This document shows, piece after piece, positions 11,501 through 24,220 of a DNA stretch of 64,000 nt. A program made the translations under genes and the position numbers. Where the stretch lies: NCBI GenBank assembly GCA_029961685.1, contig JARWKL010000009.1, positions 17,913,237 through 17,977,236 of the forward strand. The letters are read 5' to 3'. The notes under the pieces are model-generated. The model was not told the DNA's origin. It ran no database searches and was given only the letters and a program-made list of their open reading frames with translations. The stretch comes from Aristolochia californica (lineage: Eukaryota > Streptophyta > Magnoliopsida > Piperales > Aristolochiaceae). Within the stretch, counting starts at the first letter, position 1. Each line of letters opens with the position of its first letter.

Positions 11501-13755
11501 TTTAAAAGTTTGGGATCCCCCATAGTTCATTTGCATCTTTAACATGTTCAAGCATGCATTTCCATTTTTTAAAGCATTTGTAGAAAAATCTCTTTCTTAT
11601 CAAATTCCAATGTATTGGGGTTGTTCAACTAGTGGATTTTCCCAAACTTGGATGACAAAACTTTTAGGTTCATTTGTGGTGTGTGAATAAATTGTCCTTA
11701 CTTACGTTTTTATTGCTTTAAATTTTTTCCATACACAAACTCTAAAATTTTCATATTGTTGTCATTTATTCTCTGTTTTGTCTACAATGATGAAGGGAAA
11801 AAGTGAAAACTCAAATTTCGATTTAAGAAAAAAGTACAAATCTAAAATGGAAATGCATAATGCACAAATATGGAGAGATATTTCAGAAATGTTTCTGTAA
11901 TTTTTTGGGATTTAAACCTCTTTTTGATTTTTTATATATCAGGTTTTACAATCGTCGAGAAAGGGGAGGCGAAGGAATTTTAACTGAGTGTTTGAATCCC
12001 AACCAAAAAGTCATTCGTTACAAAATAATGGCCCCGTTACACATGATAAATCAGTTTACAATCATCAATGATCGTTAGGTCAGCTTTTTGTAAATGGGCA
12101 AAATAATGGCTTTGTTTGACTCGGTTAAATATCCCACTGCACGTTCACTTGATAATTTAATGAGCAACTTTTTATTCTCTTTAAAAGGTTTGGATCCATA
12201 GGTCATTTGCATCTTTAACATGTTTCAAGCATGCATATCCGTTTTTTAAAGCATGTGTAGAATATCCCTTTCTATCAAATTCCAAGCTATTGGGGTTGTT
12301 GTGCTAGTGGAATTTCCCCAAACTTGGATGACAAAACTTTTGTCCTCATTTGTGGTGTGTGATTAAATTTTCTTTTCTTACGTTTTTTATTGCTTTAAAT
12401 TTTCTCCATAACACAAAGTCTAAAATTTTCATTTCGTTGTCATCTATTCTCTTTTTTGTCTACGAGATGAAGGAAAAAAGTGAAAACTCATGTTTTGATT
12501 TAAGAAAAATGTTGACATCTAAAATGGAAATGCTCAATGCACAAATATGGAGAGAGATATTTCCAAAAAGTTTCTGTAATTTTTAGGGATTTAAAACCTC
12601 TTTTTATTTTTTATATATCAGGTTTTGCAATCGTCGGGAAAAGGGGAGGCGAGGGAATTTTAAACTGAGTGTTGAATCCCAACCCAAAGGTCATTCCTTA
12701 CAAAAATATGGCCCATTACACATGATAAATCAGTTTACAATCATCAATGATCGTTAGGTCCAGCTTTTTGTCAATGGGCAAAAATAATGGCTTGTTTGAC
12801 TCGGTTAAATATCCCACCGCACGTTCACTTGAGAATTAAATGAGCGGTTTGTTATTCTCTTTAAAAGGTTTTAATCTATAGTTCATTTGCATTTTTAACA
12901 TGTTTCAAGTATGCATATCCATTTTTTAAAGCCTGTGTAGAAATATCTCTTTCTTATCAAATTCGAAGCCATTGGGGTTGTTGTGGTTGTGGAATTTCCC
13001 AAACTTGGATGATAAAACCTTTTTTGTTCATTTTGTGGGTGTGTGAATAAATTTTCTTTACTTACGTTTTTTATTTCTTTAAAATTTTTTCCATACACAA
13101 AGTCTAATATTTCATTTCGTTGTCACCTATTCTCTATTTTGTCTACGCGATGAATGGGAAAAGTGAAAACTCATGTTTTGGTTTAACAAAAAAAGTATAC
13201 ATCTAAAATGGAAACGCACAATCGAAAATTATACAGAGTAATATTTCCAAAAATTCTGTTATTTTAAGGGACTTAAACCTCTTTTTAGTTTTTATAAATC
13301 AGGTTTCGCAATCGTCGGAAAAAGGGGGAGGCGAGGGAATTTTAACTGAGTGTTGAATCTGAACCAAAAAGTTATTCCGTACAAAAATATGGCCCGTTAC
13401 GCATGATAAATCAGTTTACAATCATACAATGATCGTTAGGTCAGCTTTTTGTAAATGGGGCAAAATAATGGCTTGTTTGACTCGGTTTAAATATCCCACC
13501 GCACGTTCACTTGAGAATTCAATGAGCGGTTTTTTATTCTTTTTAAAAGGTTTGGATGCATAGGTCACTTGCATCTTTAACATGTTCCAAGCATGCAAAT
13601 CCATTTTTTAATGCATGTGTAGAAAAACTCTTTCTTATCAAATTCCTATCTATTGGGGTTTGTTGAACTAGTGGAATTTCCCAAACATGGATGACAAAAC
13701 TTTGTGTTCATTTGTGGTGTGTGAAATAAATTTTCTTTACTTACGTTTTTTTTTC
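8575..13755 (+). other. Indel-rich patch in HOR copy 2 (probable assembly error)
   Basis: Against copies 1 and 3, which agree with each other here, this stretch shows dozens of small insertions and deletions. Many fall in homopolymers, and insertions are in excess. Examples are TAGCTACAATG for TGCACAATG near 9,151, GGCCGCCGTTACG near 9,998, ATGACGCGG near 11,480 and GGGATCCCCCATAG near 11,512. The sequence becomes exact again after the deletion at about 13,750. The abrupt right edge and the error type point to one unpolished read or contig join, not to evolution. Confidence 0.8.
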
Positions 13756-14130
13756 ATTTCGTTGTCATCTATTCTCTGTTTTGTCTACGTGATGAAGGGA
13801 AAAGTGAAACTCAAGTTTTGATTGAAGAAAAAAGTACACATCTAAAATGGAGATGCACAATGCACAAATATGGAGAGTGATATTTCAGAAATGTTTCTGT
13901 AATTTTTAGGGATTTAAACCTCTTTTATTTTTTATATATCAGGTTTCGCAATCGTCGAGAAAAGGGGAAGCGAGGGAATTTTAACTGAGTGTTGAATCCC
14001 AACCCAAAAGTCATTCGTTAAAAAAATATGGCCCGTTACACATGATAAATCAATTTACAATCATCAATGATCGTTAGGTCAGCTTTTTGTAAATGGGAAA
14101 AATAATGGCTTGTTTGACTCGGTTAAATAT
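13495..14130 (+). repeat. Shortened M9 in HOR copy 2 (37 bp deletion)
   Basis: This 636 bp monomer lacks 37 bp that copies 1 and 3 carry between the TTACG motif and TTTTCATTTCG. The deletion lies inside a T-run at about 13,746-13,754 and marks the right end of the indel-rich patch. It may be an assembly join slip between T-rich stretches, or a real deletion. Confidence 0.85.
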
Positions 14131-16147
14131 CCCACCGCACGTTCACTTGATAATTTCATGAGCAACTTTTTATTCTCTTTAAAAGGTTTGGATCCATAGA
14201 TCATTTGCATCTTTAACATGTTTCAAGCATGCATATCCGTTTCATAAAGCATGTGTAGAAATATCTCTTTCTTATCAAATTCCAATCTATTGAGGTTGTT
14301 GAACTAGTTGAATTTCCAAAACTTGGATGACAAAACTTTTGTCCTCATTTGTGGTGTGTGATTAAATTTTCTTTACTTACGTTTGTTATTGCTTTAAAAT
14401 TTCTCCATACACAAAGTCTAAAATTTTCATCTCGTTGTCATCTATTCCCTTTTTTGTCTACGAGATGAAGGAAAAAGTGAAAACTCAAGTTTTGATTTAA
14501 GAAAAATGTAGACATCGAAAATGGAAATGCACAATGCACAAATATGGAGAGAGATATTTTCGAAATTTTTTTGTAATTTTTAGGGATTTAAACCTCTTTT
14601 TTTTATATATATCAGGTTTTGCAATCGTCGGGAAAAGGGGAGGAGAGGGAATTTTAACTGAGTGTTGAATCCCAACCCAAATGTCATTCGTTACAAAAAT
14701 ATGGCCCGTTACGCGTGATCAATCAGTTTACAATCATCAATGATCGTTAGGACAGTTTTTTGTAAATGGGCAAAATAATGGCTTGTTTAACTCGGTTAAA
14801 TATCCCACCAAAATTTAACATGAGAATTTATTGAGCGGTTTGTTATTCTGTTTAAAATGTTTGGATCCATAGGTCATTTGCATCTTTAACATGTTCCATG
14901 CATGCATATCCATTTTTTAAAGCATGTGTAGAAAAATCTCTTTCTTATCAAATTCCAATCTATTGGGGTTGTTGAACTAGTGTAATTTCCCAAACATGGA
15001 TCAAAGACTTTTGTGTTCATATGTGGTGTGTGAATAAATTTTCCTTACGTTTTTTATTGGTTTAAATTTTTTCCATAGACAAAGTCTAAAATTTTCATTT
15101 CGCTGTCATCTATTCACTATTTTGTCAACGAGATGAAGGGAAAAGTGAAAACGCAAGTTTTGATTTAAGAAAAAAGTATCCATCTAAAATGCAAATGCAC
15201 AATGCCACATTATAGAGAGAGATATTTCCAAAAAGTTTCAGTAATTTTTAGGGATTTAAACCACTTTTTAGTTTTTATATATCAGGTTTTGCATTCGTCG
15301 GGAAAAGGGGAGGCGAGGGAATTTTAACTGAGTGTTGAATCCCAACCCAAAAGTGATTCCTTACCAAAATATGGCCCGTTACGCATGATAATTCTGTTTA
15401 CAATCATGAATGATCGTTAGGTCAGCTTTTTGCAAATGGGCAAAATAATGGCTTGTTTGACTCGGTTAAATATCCCACTGCACGTTCACTTTAGAATTAA
15501 ATGAGTGTTTTGTTATTCTCTTTAAAAGGTTTGGATCCATAGTTCATTTGCATCTTTAACATGTTTCAAGCATGAATTTCCATTTTTTAAAGCATTTGTA
15601 GAAAAATCTCTTTCTTATCAAATTCCAATGTATTGGGGTTGTTGAGCTAGTGGATTTTCGCAAACTTGGATGACAAAACTTTTGGGTTCATTTGTGGTGT
15701 GTGAATAAATTTTCCTTACTTACGTTTTTTATTGCTTTAAATTTTTTCCATACACAAACTCTAAAATTTTCATTTCGTTGTCATCTATTCTCTGTTTTGT
15801 CTATGTGATGAAGGGTAAGTGAAAACTCAAGTTACGATTTAAGAAAAAAGTACACATCTAAAATGGAAATGCACAATGCACAAATATGGAGAGTGATATT
15901 TCAGAAATGTTTCTGTAAAATTTAGGGATTTAAACCTCTTTTTATTTTTTATATATCAGGTTTTGCAATCGTCGAGAAAAGGGGAGGCGAGGGAATTTTA
16001 ACTTAGTGTTGAATCCCAACCAAAAAGTTATTTGTTACAAAAATATGGCCCGTTATGCATGATAAATCAGTTTACAATCTTCAATGATCGTTAGGTCAGG
16101 TTTTTATAAATGGGCAAAATAATGGCTTGTTTGACTCGGTTAAATAT

Positions 16148-19100
16148 CCCACCGCACGTTCACTTGATAATTTAATGATCAACTTTTTATTCTCTTTAAA
16201 AGGTTTGGATCAATAGGTCATTTGCATCTTTAACATGTTTCAAGCATGCATATCCGTTTCTTAAAGCATGTGTAGAAATATCTCTTTCTTATCAAATTCC
16301 AATCTATTGGGGTTGTTGAACTAGTGGAATTCCCAAACTTGGATAACATAACTTTTCTCCTCATTTGTGGTGTGTGATTAAATTATCTTTACTTACGTTT
16401 GTTATTGCTTTAAATTTTCTCCATACACGATGTCTAAACTTTTCATTTCATTGTCATCTATTTTCTTTTTTGTCTACGAGATCATGGAAAAAGTAAAAAC
16501 TCAAGTTTTGATTTAAGAAAAATGTAGACATCTAAAATGGAAACGCATAATGGAAAATTATAGAGAGAGATATTTCCAAAAAATTTCTGTAATTTTAAGG
16601 GATTTAAACCTCTTTATAGTTTTTATATATCGGGTTTTGCAATCGTCGGGAAGAGGGGAGGCGAAGGAAATTTAACTGAGTGTTGAATCCCAACCCAAAA
16701 GTCATTCCTTACAAAAATATGGCACGTTACGCATGATAAATCAGTTTAAAATCATCAATGATCGTTATGTCAAGTTTTTGTAAATGGGAAAAATAATGGT
16801 TTGTTTGACTCAGTTAAATATTCCACCGCACGTTCACTTGAGAATTTAATGAGAAGTTTTTTTTCTTTTTAAAAGGTTTGGATCCATAGGTCATTTGCAT
16901 CTTTAACATGTTTCAAGCAAGCATATCCATTTTTAAAGCCTATGTAGAAAAATCTCTTTCTTATCAAATTCCAATCTATTGGGGTTGTTGAACTAGTGGA
17001 ATTTCCCAAACTTCGATGACATAACTTTTGTCCTCATTTGTGGTGTGTCATTAAATTTTCTTTACTTGCGTTTGTTATTGCTTTAAATTTTCTGCATACA
17101 CAAAGTCTAAAATTTTCATTTCGTTGTCATCTATTTTCTTTTTTGGCTACGAGATGAAGGAAAAAGTTAAAACTCAAGTTTTGATTTAAGAAAAATGTAG
17201 ACATCTAAAATGGAAATGCACAATGCACAAATATAGAGAGAGATATTTCCAAAAAGTTTCTGTAATTTTTAGGGATTTAAACCTCTTTTTATTTTTTATA
17301 TATCAAGTTTTGCAATCGTCGGGAAAAGGGGAGGCGAGGGAATTTTAACTGAGTGTTGAATCCCAACCCAAAAGTCATTCGTTACAAAAATTTGGCCCGT
17401 TACGCATGATAAATTAGTTTACAATCATCAATGATCCTTAGGTCAGCTTTTTGTAAATGGGTAAAATAATGGCCTCTTTGACTCGGTTAAATATCCCACC
17501 GCACGTTCACTTGAGAATTAAATGAGCGGTTTGTTATTCTCTTTAAAGGTTTTGATCTATAGTTCATTTGCATCTTTAACATGTTTCAAGCATGCATATC
17601 CATTTTTTAAAGCCTGTGTAGAAATATCTCTTTCTTATCAAATTCCAAGCTATTGGGGTTGTTGTGCTAGTGGAATTTCCCAAACTTGGATGACAAAACT
17701 TTTTTGTTCATTTGTGGTGTGTGAATAAATTTTCTTAACTTACGTTTTTTATTGCTTTAAATTTTTTCCATACTCAAACTCCAAAACTTTCATTTCGTTG
17801 TCACCTATTCTCTGTTTTGTCTACGAGATGAAGGGAAAAGTGAAAACTCATGTTTTGATTTAAGAAAAAAGTATACATCTAAAATGGAAACGCACAATGG
17901 AAAATTATAGAGAGAGATATTTCCAAAAAGTTTCTGTAATTTTAAGGGATTTAAGCCTCTTTTTAGTTTTTATATATCAGGTTTTGCAATCGTCGGGTAG
18001 AGGGGAGACGAGGGAAATTTAACTGAGTGTTGAATCCCAACCCAAAAGTCATTCCTTACAAAAATATGGCCCGTTACGCATGATAAATCAGTTTATAACC
18101 ATCAATGATCGTTAGGTCAACTTTTTGTAAATGGGCAAAATAATGGTTTGTTTGACTCGGTTAAATATCCCACTGCACGTTCACTTGAGAATTTAATGAG
18201 AAGTTTTTCATTGTTTTTAAACGGTTTGGATCCATAGGTCATTTGCATCTTTAACATGTTTCAAGCATGCATATCCATTTTTAAAGCCTGTGTAGAAAAA
18301 TCTCTTTCTTATCAAATTACAATCTATTGGGGTTGTTGAACTAGTGGAATTTCCCAAACTTGGATGACAAAACTTTTGTCTTTATTTGAAGTGTGTGATT
18401 AAATTTTCTTAACTTACGTTTGTTATTGCTTTAAATTTTCTCCATACACAAAATCTAAAATTTTCATTTCGTTGTCATCTATTCTCTTTTTTGTCTATGA
18501 GATGAAGGAAAAAATGAAACTCAAGTTTTGATTTAAGAAAAATGTACACATCTAAAATGGAAATGCACAATGCACAAATATGGAGAGAGATATTTCCAAA
18601 AAGTTTCTGTAATTTTTAGGGATTTAAACCTCTTTTCATTTTTTATATATCAGGTTTTGCAATCGTCGGGAAAAGGGGAGGCGAGGGAATTTTAACTGAG
18701 TGTTGAATCCCAACCCAAAAGTCATTCGTTACAAAAATATGGCCTGTTACGCATGATCAATCAGTTTACAATCATCAATGATCGTTAGGTCAGTTTTTTG
18801 TAAACGGGCAAAATAATGGCTTGTTTAACTCGGTTAAATATCCCACCGCACTTTCACTTGAGAATTCATTGAGCGGTTTTTCTGTTTAAAAGGTTTGGAT
18901 CCATAGGTCATTTGCATCTTTAACATGTTCCAACCATGCATATCCATTTTTTAAAGCATGTCTAGAAAAATCTCTTTCTTATCAAATTCCAATCTATTGG
19001 GGTTGTTGAACTAGTGTAATTTCCCAAACATGGATGAAAGACTTTTGTGTTCATATGTGGTGTGTGAATAAATTTTCCTTACTTACGTTTTTTATTGGTT

Positions 19101-22100
19101 TAAATTTTTTCCATACACAAAGTCTAAAATTTTCATTTCGTTGTCATCTATTCTCTGTTTTGTCTACGAGATGAAGGGAAAAGTGAAAACTCAAGTTTTG
19201 ATTTAAGAAAAAAGTATACATCTAAAATGCAAATGCACAATGCAACATTATAGAGAGAGATATTTCCAAAAAGCTTCAGTAATTTTTAGGGATTTAAACC
19301 ACTTTTTAGTTTTTATATATTAGGTTTTGTATTCGTCGGGAAAAGGGGAGGCGAGGGAATTTTAACTGAGTGTTGAATCCCAAGCCAAAGTCATTCCTTA
19401 CAAAAATATGGCCCGTTACGCATGATAAATCTATTTACAATCATCAATGATCGTTAGGTCAGCTTTTTGCAAATGGGCAAAATAATGGCTTGTTTGACTC
19501 GGTTAAATATCCCACCGCACGTTCACTTGAGAGTTAAATGAGCGGTTTGTTATTCTTTTTAAAAGTTTGGGATCCATAGTTCATTTGCATCTTTAACATG
19601 TTTCAAGCATGCATTTCCATTTTTTAAAGCATTTGTAGAAAAATCTCTTTCTTATCAAATTCCAATGTATTGGGGTTGTTCAACTAGTGGATTTTCCCAA
19701 ACTTGGATGACAAAACTTTTAGGTTCATTTGTGGTGTGTGAATAAATTGTCCTTACTTACGTTTTTTATTGCTTTAAATTTTTTCCATACACAAACTCTA
19801 AAATTTTCATATTGTTGTCATTTATTCTCTGTTTTGTCTACATGATGAAGGGAAAAGTGAAAACTCAAATTTCGATTTAAGAAAAAAGTACAAATCTAAA
19901 ATGGAAATGCATAATGCACAAATATGGAGAGATATTTCAGAAATGTTTCTGTAATTTTTTGGGATTTAAACCTCTTTTGATTTTTTATATATCAGGTTTT
20001 ACAATCGTCGAGAAAAGGGGAGGCGAAGGAATTTTAACTGAGTGTTGAATCCCAACCAAAAAGTCATTCGTTACAAAAATATGGCCCGTTACACATGATA
20101 AATCAGTTTACAATCATCAATGATCGTTAGGTCAGCTTTTTGTAAATGGGCAAAATAATGGCTTGTTTGACTCGGTTAAATATCCCACTGCACGTTCACT
20201 TGATAATTTAATGAGCAACTTTTTATTCTCTTTAAAAGGTTTGGATCCATAGGTCATTTGCATCTTTAACATGTTTCAAGCATGCATATCCGTTTTTTAA
20301 AGCATGTGTAGAAATATCCCTTTCTTATCAAATTCCAAGCTATTGGGGTTGTTGTGCTAGTGGAATTTCCCAAACTTGGATGACAAAACTTTTGTCCTCA
20401 TTTGTGGTGTGTGATTAAATTTTCTTTTCTTACGTTTTTTATTGCTTTAAATTTTCTCCATACACAAAGTCTAAAATTTTCATTTCGTTGTCATCTATTC
20501 TCTTTTTTGTCTACGAGATGAAGGAAAAAGTGAAAACTCATGTTTTGATTTAAGAAAAATGTTGACATCTAAAATGGAAATGCTCAATGCACAAATATGG
20601 AGAGAGATATTTCCCAAAAGTTTCTGTAATTTTTAGGGATTTAAACCTCTTTTTATTTTTTATATATCAGGTTTTGCAATCGTCGGGAAAAGGGGAGGCG
20701 AGGGAATTTTAACTGAGTGTTGAATCCCAACCCAAAGGTCATTCCTTACAAAAATATGGCCCATTACACATGATAAATCAGTTTACAATCATCAATGATC
20801 GTTAGGTCAGCTTTTTGTCAATGGGCAAAATAATGGCTTGTTTGACTCGGTTAAATATCCCACCGCACGTTCACTTGAGAATTAAATGAGCGGTTTGTTA
20901 TTCTCTTTAAAAGGTTTTAATCTATAGTTCATTTGCATTTTTAACATGTTTCAAGTATGCATATCCATTTTTTAAAGCCTGTGTAGAAATATCTCTTTCT
21001 TATCAAATTCGAAGCCATTGGGGTTGTTGTGGTTGTGGAATTTCCCAAACTTGGATGATAAAACTTTTTTGTTCATTTGTGGTGTGTGAATAAATTTTCT
21101 TTACTTACGTTTTTTATTTCTTTAAATTTTTTCCATACACAAAGTCTAATATTTCATTTCGTTGTCACCTATTCTCTATTTTGTCTACGCGATGAAGGGA
21201 AAAGTGAAAACTCATGTTTTGGTTTAACAAAAAAGTATACATCTAAAATGGAAACGCACAATCGAAAATTATACAGAGTAATATTTCCAAAAATTTCTGT
21301 TATTTTAAGGGACTTAAACCTCTTTTTAGTTTTTATAAATCAGGTTTCGCAATCGTCGGAAAAAGGGGAGGCGAGGGAATTTTAACTGAGTGTTGAATCT
21401 GAACCAAAAAGTTATTCCGTACAAAAATATGGCCCGTTACGCATGATAAATCAGTTTACAATCATCAATGATCGTTAGGTCAGCTTTTTGTAAATGGGCA
21501 AAATAATGGCTTGTTTGACTCGGTTAAATATCCCACCGCACGTTCACTTGAGAATTCAATGAGCGGTTTTTTATTCTTTTTAAAAGGTTTGGATGCATAG
21601 GTCACTTGCATCTTTAACATGTTCCAAGCATGCAAATCCATTTTTTAATGCATGTGTAGAAAAACTCTTTCTTATCAAATTCCTATCTATTGGGGTTGTT
21701 GAACTAGTGGAATTTCCCAAACATGGATGACAAAACTTTTGTGTTCATTTGTGGTGTGTGAATAAATTTTCTTTACTTACGTTTTTTATTGGTTTAAATT
21801 TTTTCCATATACAAACTCTAAAATTTTCATTTCGTTGTCATCTATTCTCTGTTTTGTCTACGTGATGAAGGGAAAAGTGAAACTCAAGTTTTGATTGAAG
21901 AAAAAAGTACACATCTAAAATGGAGATGCACAATGCACAAATATGGAGAGTGATATTTCAGAAATGTTTCTGTAATTTTTAGGGATTTAAACCTCTTTTA
22001 TTTTTTATATATCAGGTTTCGCAATCGTCGAGAAAAGGGGAAGCGAGGGAATTTTAACTGAGTGTTGAATCCCAACCCAAAAGTCATTCGTTAAAAAAAT

Positions 22101-24220
22101 ATGGCCCGTTACACATGATAAATCAATTTACAATCATCAATGATCGTTAGGTCAGCTTTTTGTAAATGGGAAAAATAATGGCTTGTTTGACTCGGTTAAA
22201 TATCCCACCGCACGTTCACTTGATAATTTCATGAGCAACTTTTTATTCTCTTTAAAAGGTTTGGATCCATAGATCATTTGCATCTTTAACATGTTTCAAG
22301 CATGCATATCCGTTTCATAAAGCATGTGTAGAAATATCTCTTTCTTATCAAATTCCAATCTATTGAGGTTGTTGAACTAGTTGAATTTCCAAAACTTGGA
22401 TGACAAAACTTTTGTCCTCATTTGTGGTGTGTGATTAAATTTTCTTTACTTACGTTTGTTATTGCTTTAAAATTTCTCCATACACAAAGTCTAAAATTTT
22501 CATCTCGTTGTCATCTATTCCCTTTTTTGTCTACGAGATGAAGGAAAAAGTGAAAACTCAAGTTTTGATTTAAGAAAAATGTAGACATCGAAAATGGAAA
22601 TGCACAATGCACAAATATGGAGAGAGATATTTTCGAAATTTTTTTGTAATTTTTAGGGATTTAAACCTCTTTTTTTTATATATATCAGGTTTTGCAATCG
22701 TCGGGAAAAGGGGAGGAGAGGGAATTTTAACTGAGTGTTGAATCCCAACCCAAATGTCATTCGTTACAAAAATATGGCCCGTTACGCGTGATCAATCAGT
22801 TTACAATCATCAATGATCGTTAGGACAGTTTTTTGTAAATGGGCAAAATAATGGCTTGTTTAACTCGGTTAAATATCCCACCAAAATTTAACATGAGAAT
22901 TTATTGAGCGGTTTGTTATTCTGTTTAAAATGTTTGGATCCATAGGTCATTTGCATCTTTAACATGTTCCATGCATGCATATCCATTTTTTAAAGCATGT
23001 GTAGAAAAATCTCTTTCTTATCAAATTCCAATCTATTGGGGTTGTTGAACTAGTGTAATTTCCCAAACATGGATCAAAGACTTTTGTGTTCATATGTGGT
23101 GTGTGAATAAATTTTCCTTACGTTTTTTATTGGTTTAAATTTTTTCCATAGACAAAGTCTAAAATTTTCATTTCGCTGTCATCTATTCACTATTTTGTCA
23201 ACGAGATGAAGGGAAAAGTGAAAACGCAAGTTTTGATTTAAGAAAAAAGTATCCATCTAAAATGCAAATGCACAATGCCACATTATAGAGAGAGATATTT
23301 CCAAAAAGTTTCAGTAATTTTTAGGGATTTAAACCACTTTTTAGTTTTTATATATCAGGTTTTGCATTCGTCGGGAAAAGGGGAGGCGAGGGAATTTTAA
23401 CTGAGTGTTGAATCCCAACCCAAAAGTGATTCCTTACCAAAATATGGCCCGTTACGCATGATAATTCTGTTTACAATCATGAATGATCGTTAGGTCAGCT
23501 TTTTGCAAATGGGCAAAATAATGGCTTGTTTGACTCGGTTAAATATCCCACTGCACGTTCACTTTAGAATTAAATGAGTGTTTTGTTATTCTCTTTAAAA
23601 GGTTTGGATCCATAGTTCATTTGCATCTTTAACATGTTTCAAGCATGAATTTCCATTTTTTAAAGCATTTGTAGAAAAATCTCTTTCTTATCAAATTCCA
23701 ATGTATTGGGGTTGTTGAGCTAGTGGATTTTCGCAAACTTGGATGACAAAACTTTTGGGTTCATTTGTGGTGTGTGAATAAATTTTCCTTACTTACGTTT
23801 TTTATTGCTTTAAATTTTTTCCATACACAAACTCTAAAATTTTCATTTCGTTGTCATCTATTCTCTGTTTTGTCTATGTGATGAAGGGTAAGTGAAAACT
23901 CAAGTTACGATTTAAGAAAAAAGTACACATCTAAAATGGAAATGCACAATGCACAAATATGGAGAGTGATATTTCAGAAATGTTTCTGTAAAATTTAGGG
24001 ATTTAAACCTCTTTTTATTTTTTATATATCAGGTTTTGCAATCGTCGAGAAAAGGGGAGGCGAGGGAATTTTAACTTAGTGTTGAATCCCAACCAAAAAG
24101 TTATTTGTTACAAAAATATGGCCCGTTATGCATGATAAATCAGTTTACAATCTTCAATGATCGTTAGGTCAGGTTTTTATAAATGGGCAAAATAATGGCT
24201 TGTTTGACTCGGTTAAATAT
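16148..24220 (+). repeat. Higher-order repeat unit, copy 3
   Basis: An 8,073 bp unit, collinear with copy 1 at an offset of 16,147. Monomer starts are 16148, 16822, 17495, 18169, 18842, 19511, 20184, 20859, 21532, 22204, 22877 and 23547. At the sites where copy 1 is distinctive, for example 17526 and 24173, copy 3 carries the base shared with copies 2 and/or 4. Copy 3 is therefore the cleanest representative of the unit in this window. Confidence 0.96.

Larger units (their letters stand above)
8074..16147 (+). repeat. Higher-order repeat unit, copy 2 (indel-rich in the middle)
   Basis: This is the same twelve-monomer order as copy 1, 8,074 bp long. Monomer starts are 8074, 8747, 9423, 10102, 10779, 11453, 12133, 12813, 13495, 14131, 14804 and 15474. 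M3 to M8 are each longer than in copies 1 and 3, at 674-682 bp, because of many 1-3 base insertions, and M9 is only 636 bp because of one deletion. From about 13,760 to the end the copy matches copies 1 and 3. The near-equal total length is a coincidence of insertions balanced by the M9 deletion. Confidence 0.95.

Noticed and set aside
8575..13755. Copy 2 divergence as an older HOR variant
   Set aside because: The changes are mostly tiny insertions and deletions, not substitutions, and they stop abruptly, which fits sequencing error better than age.
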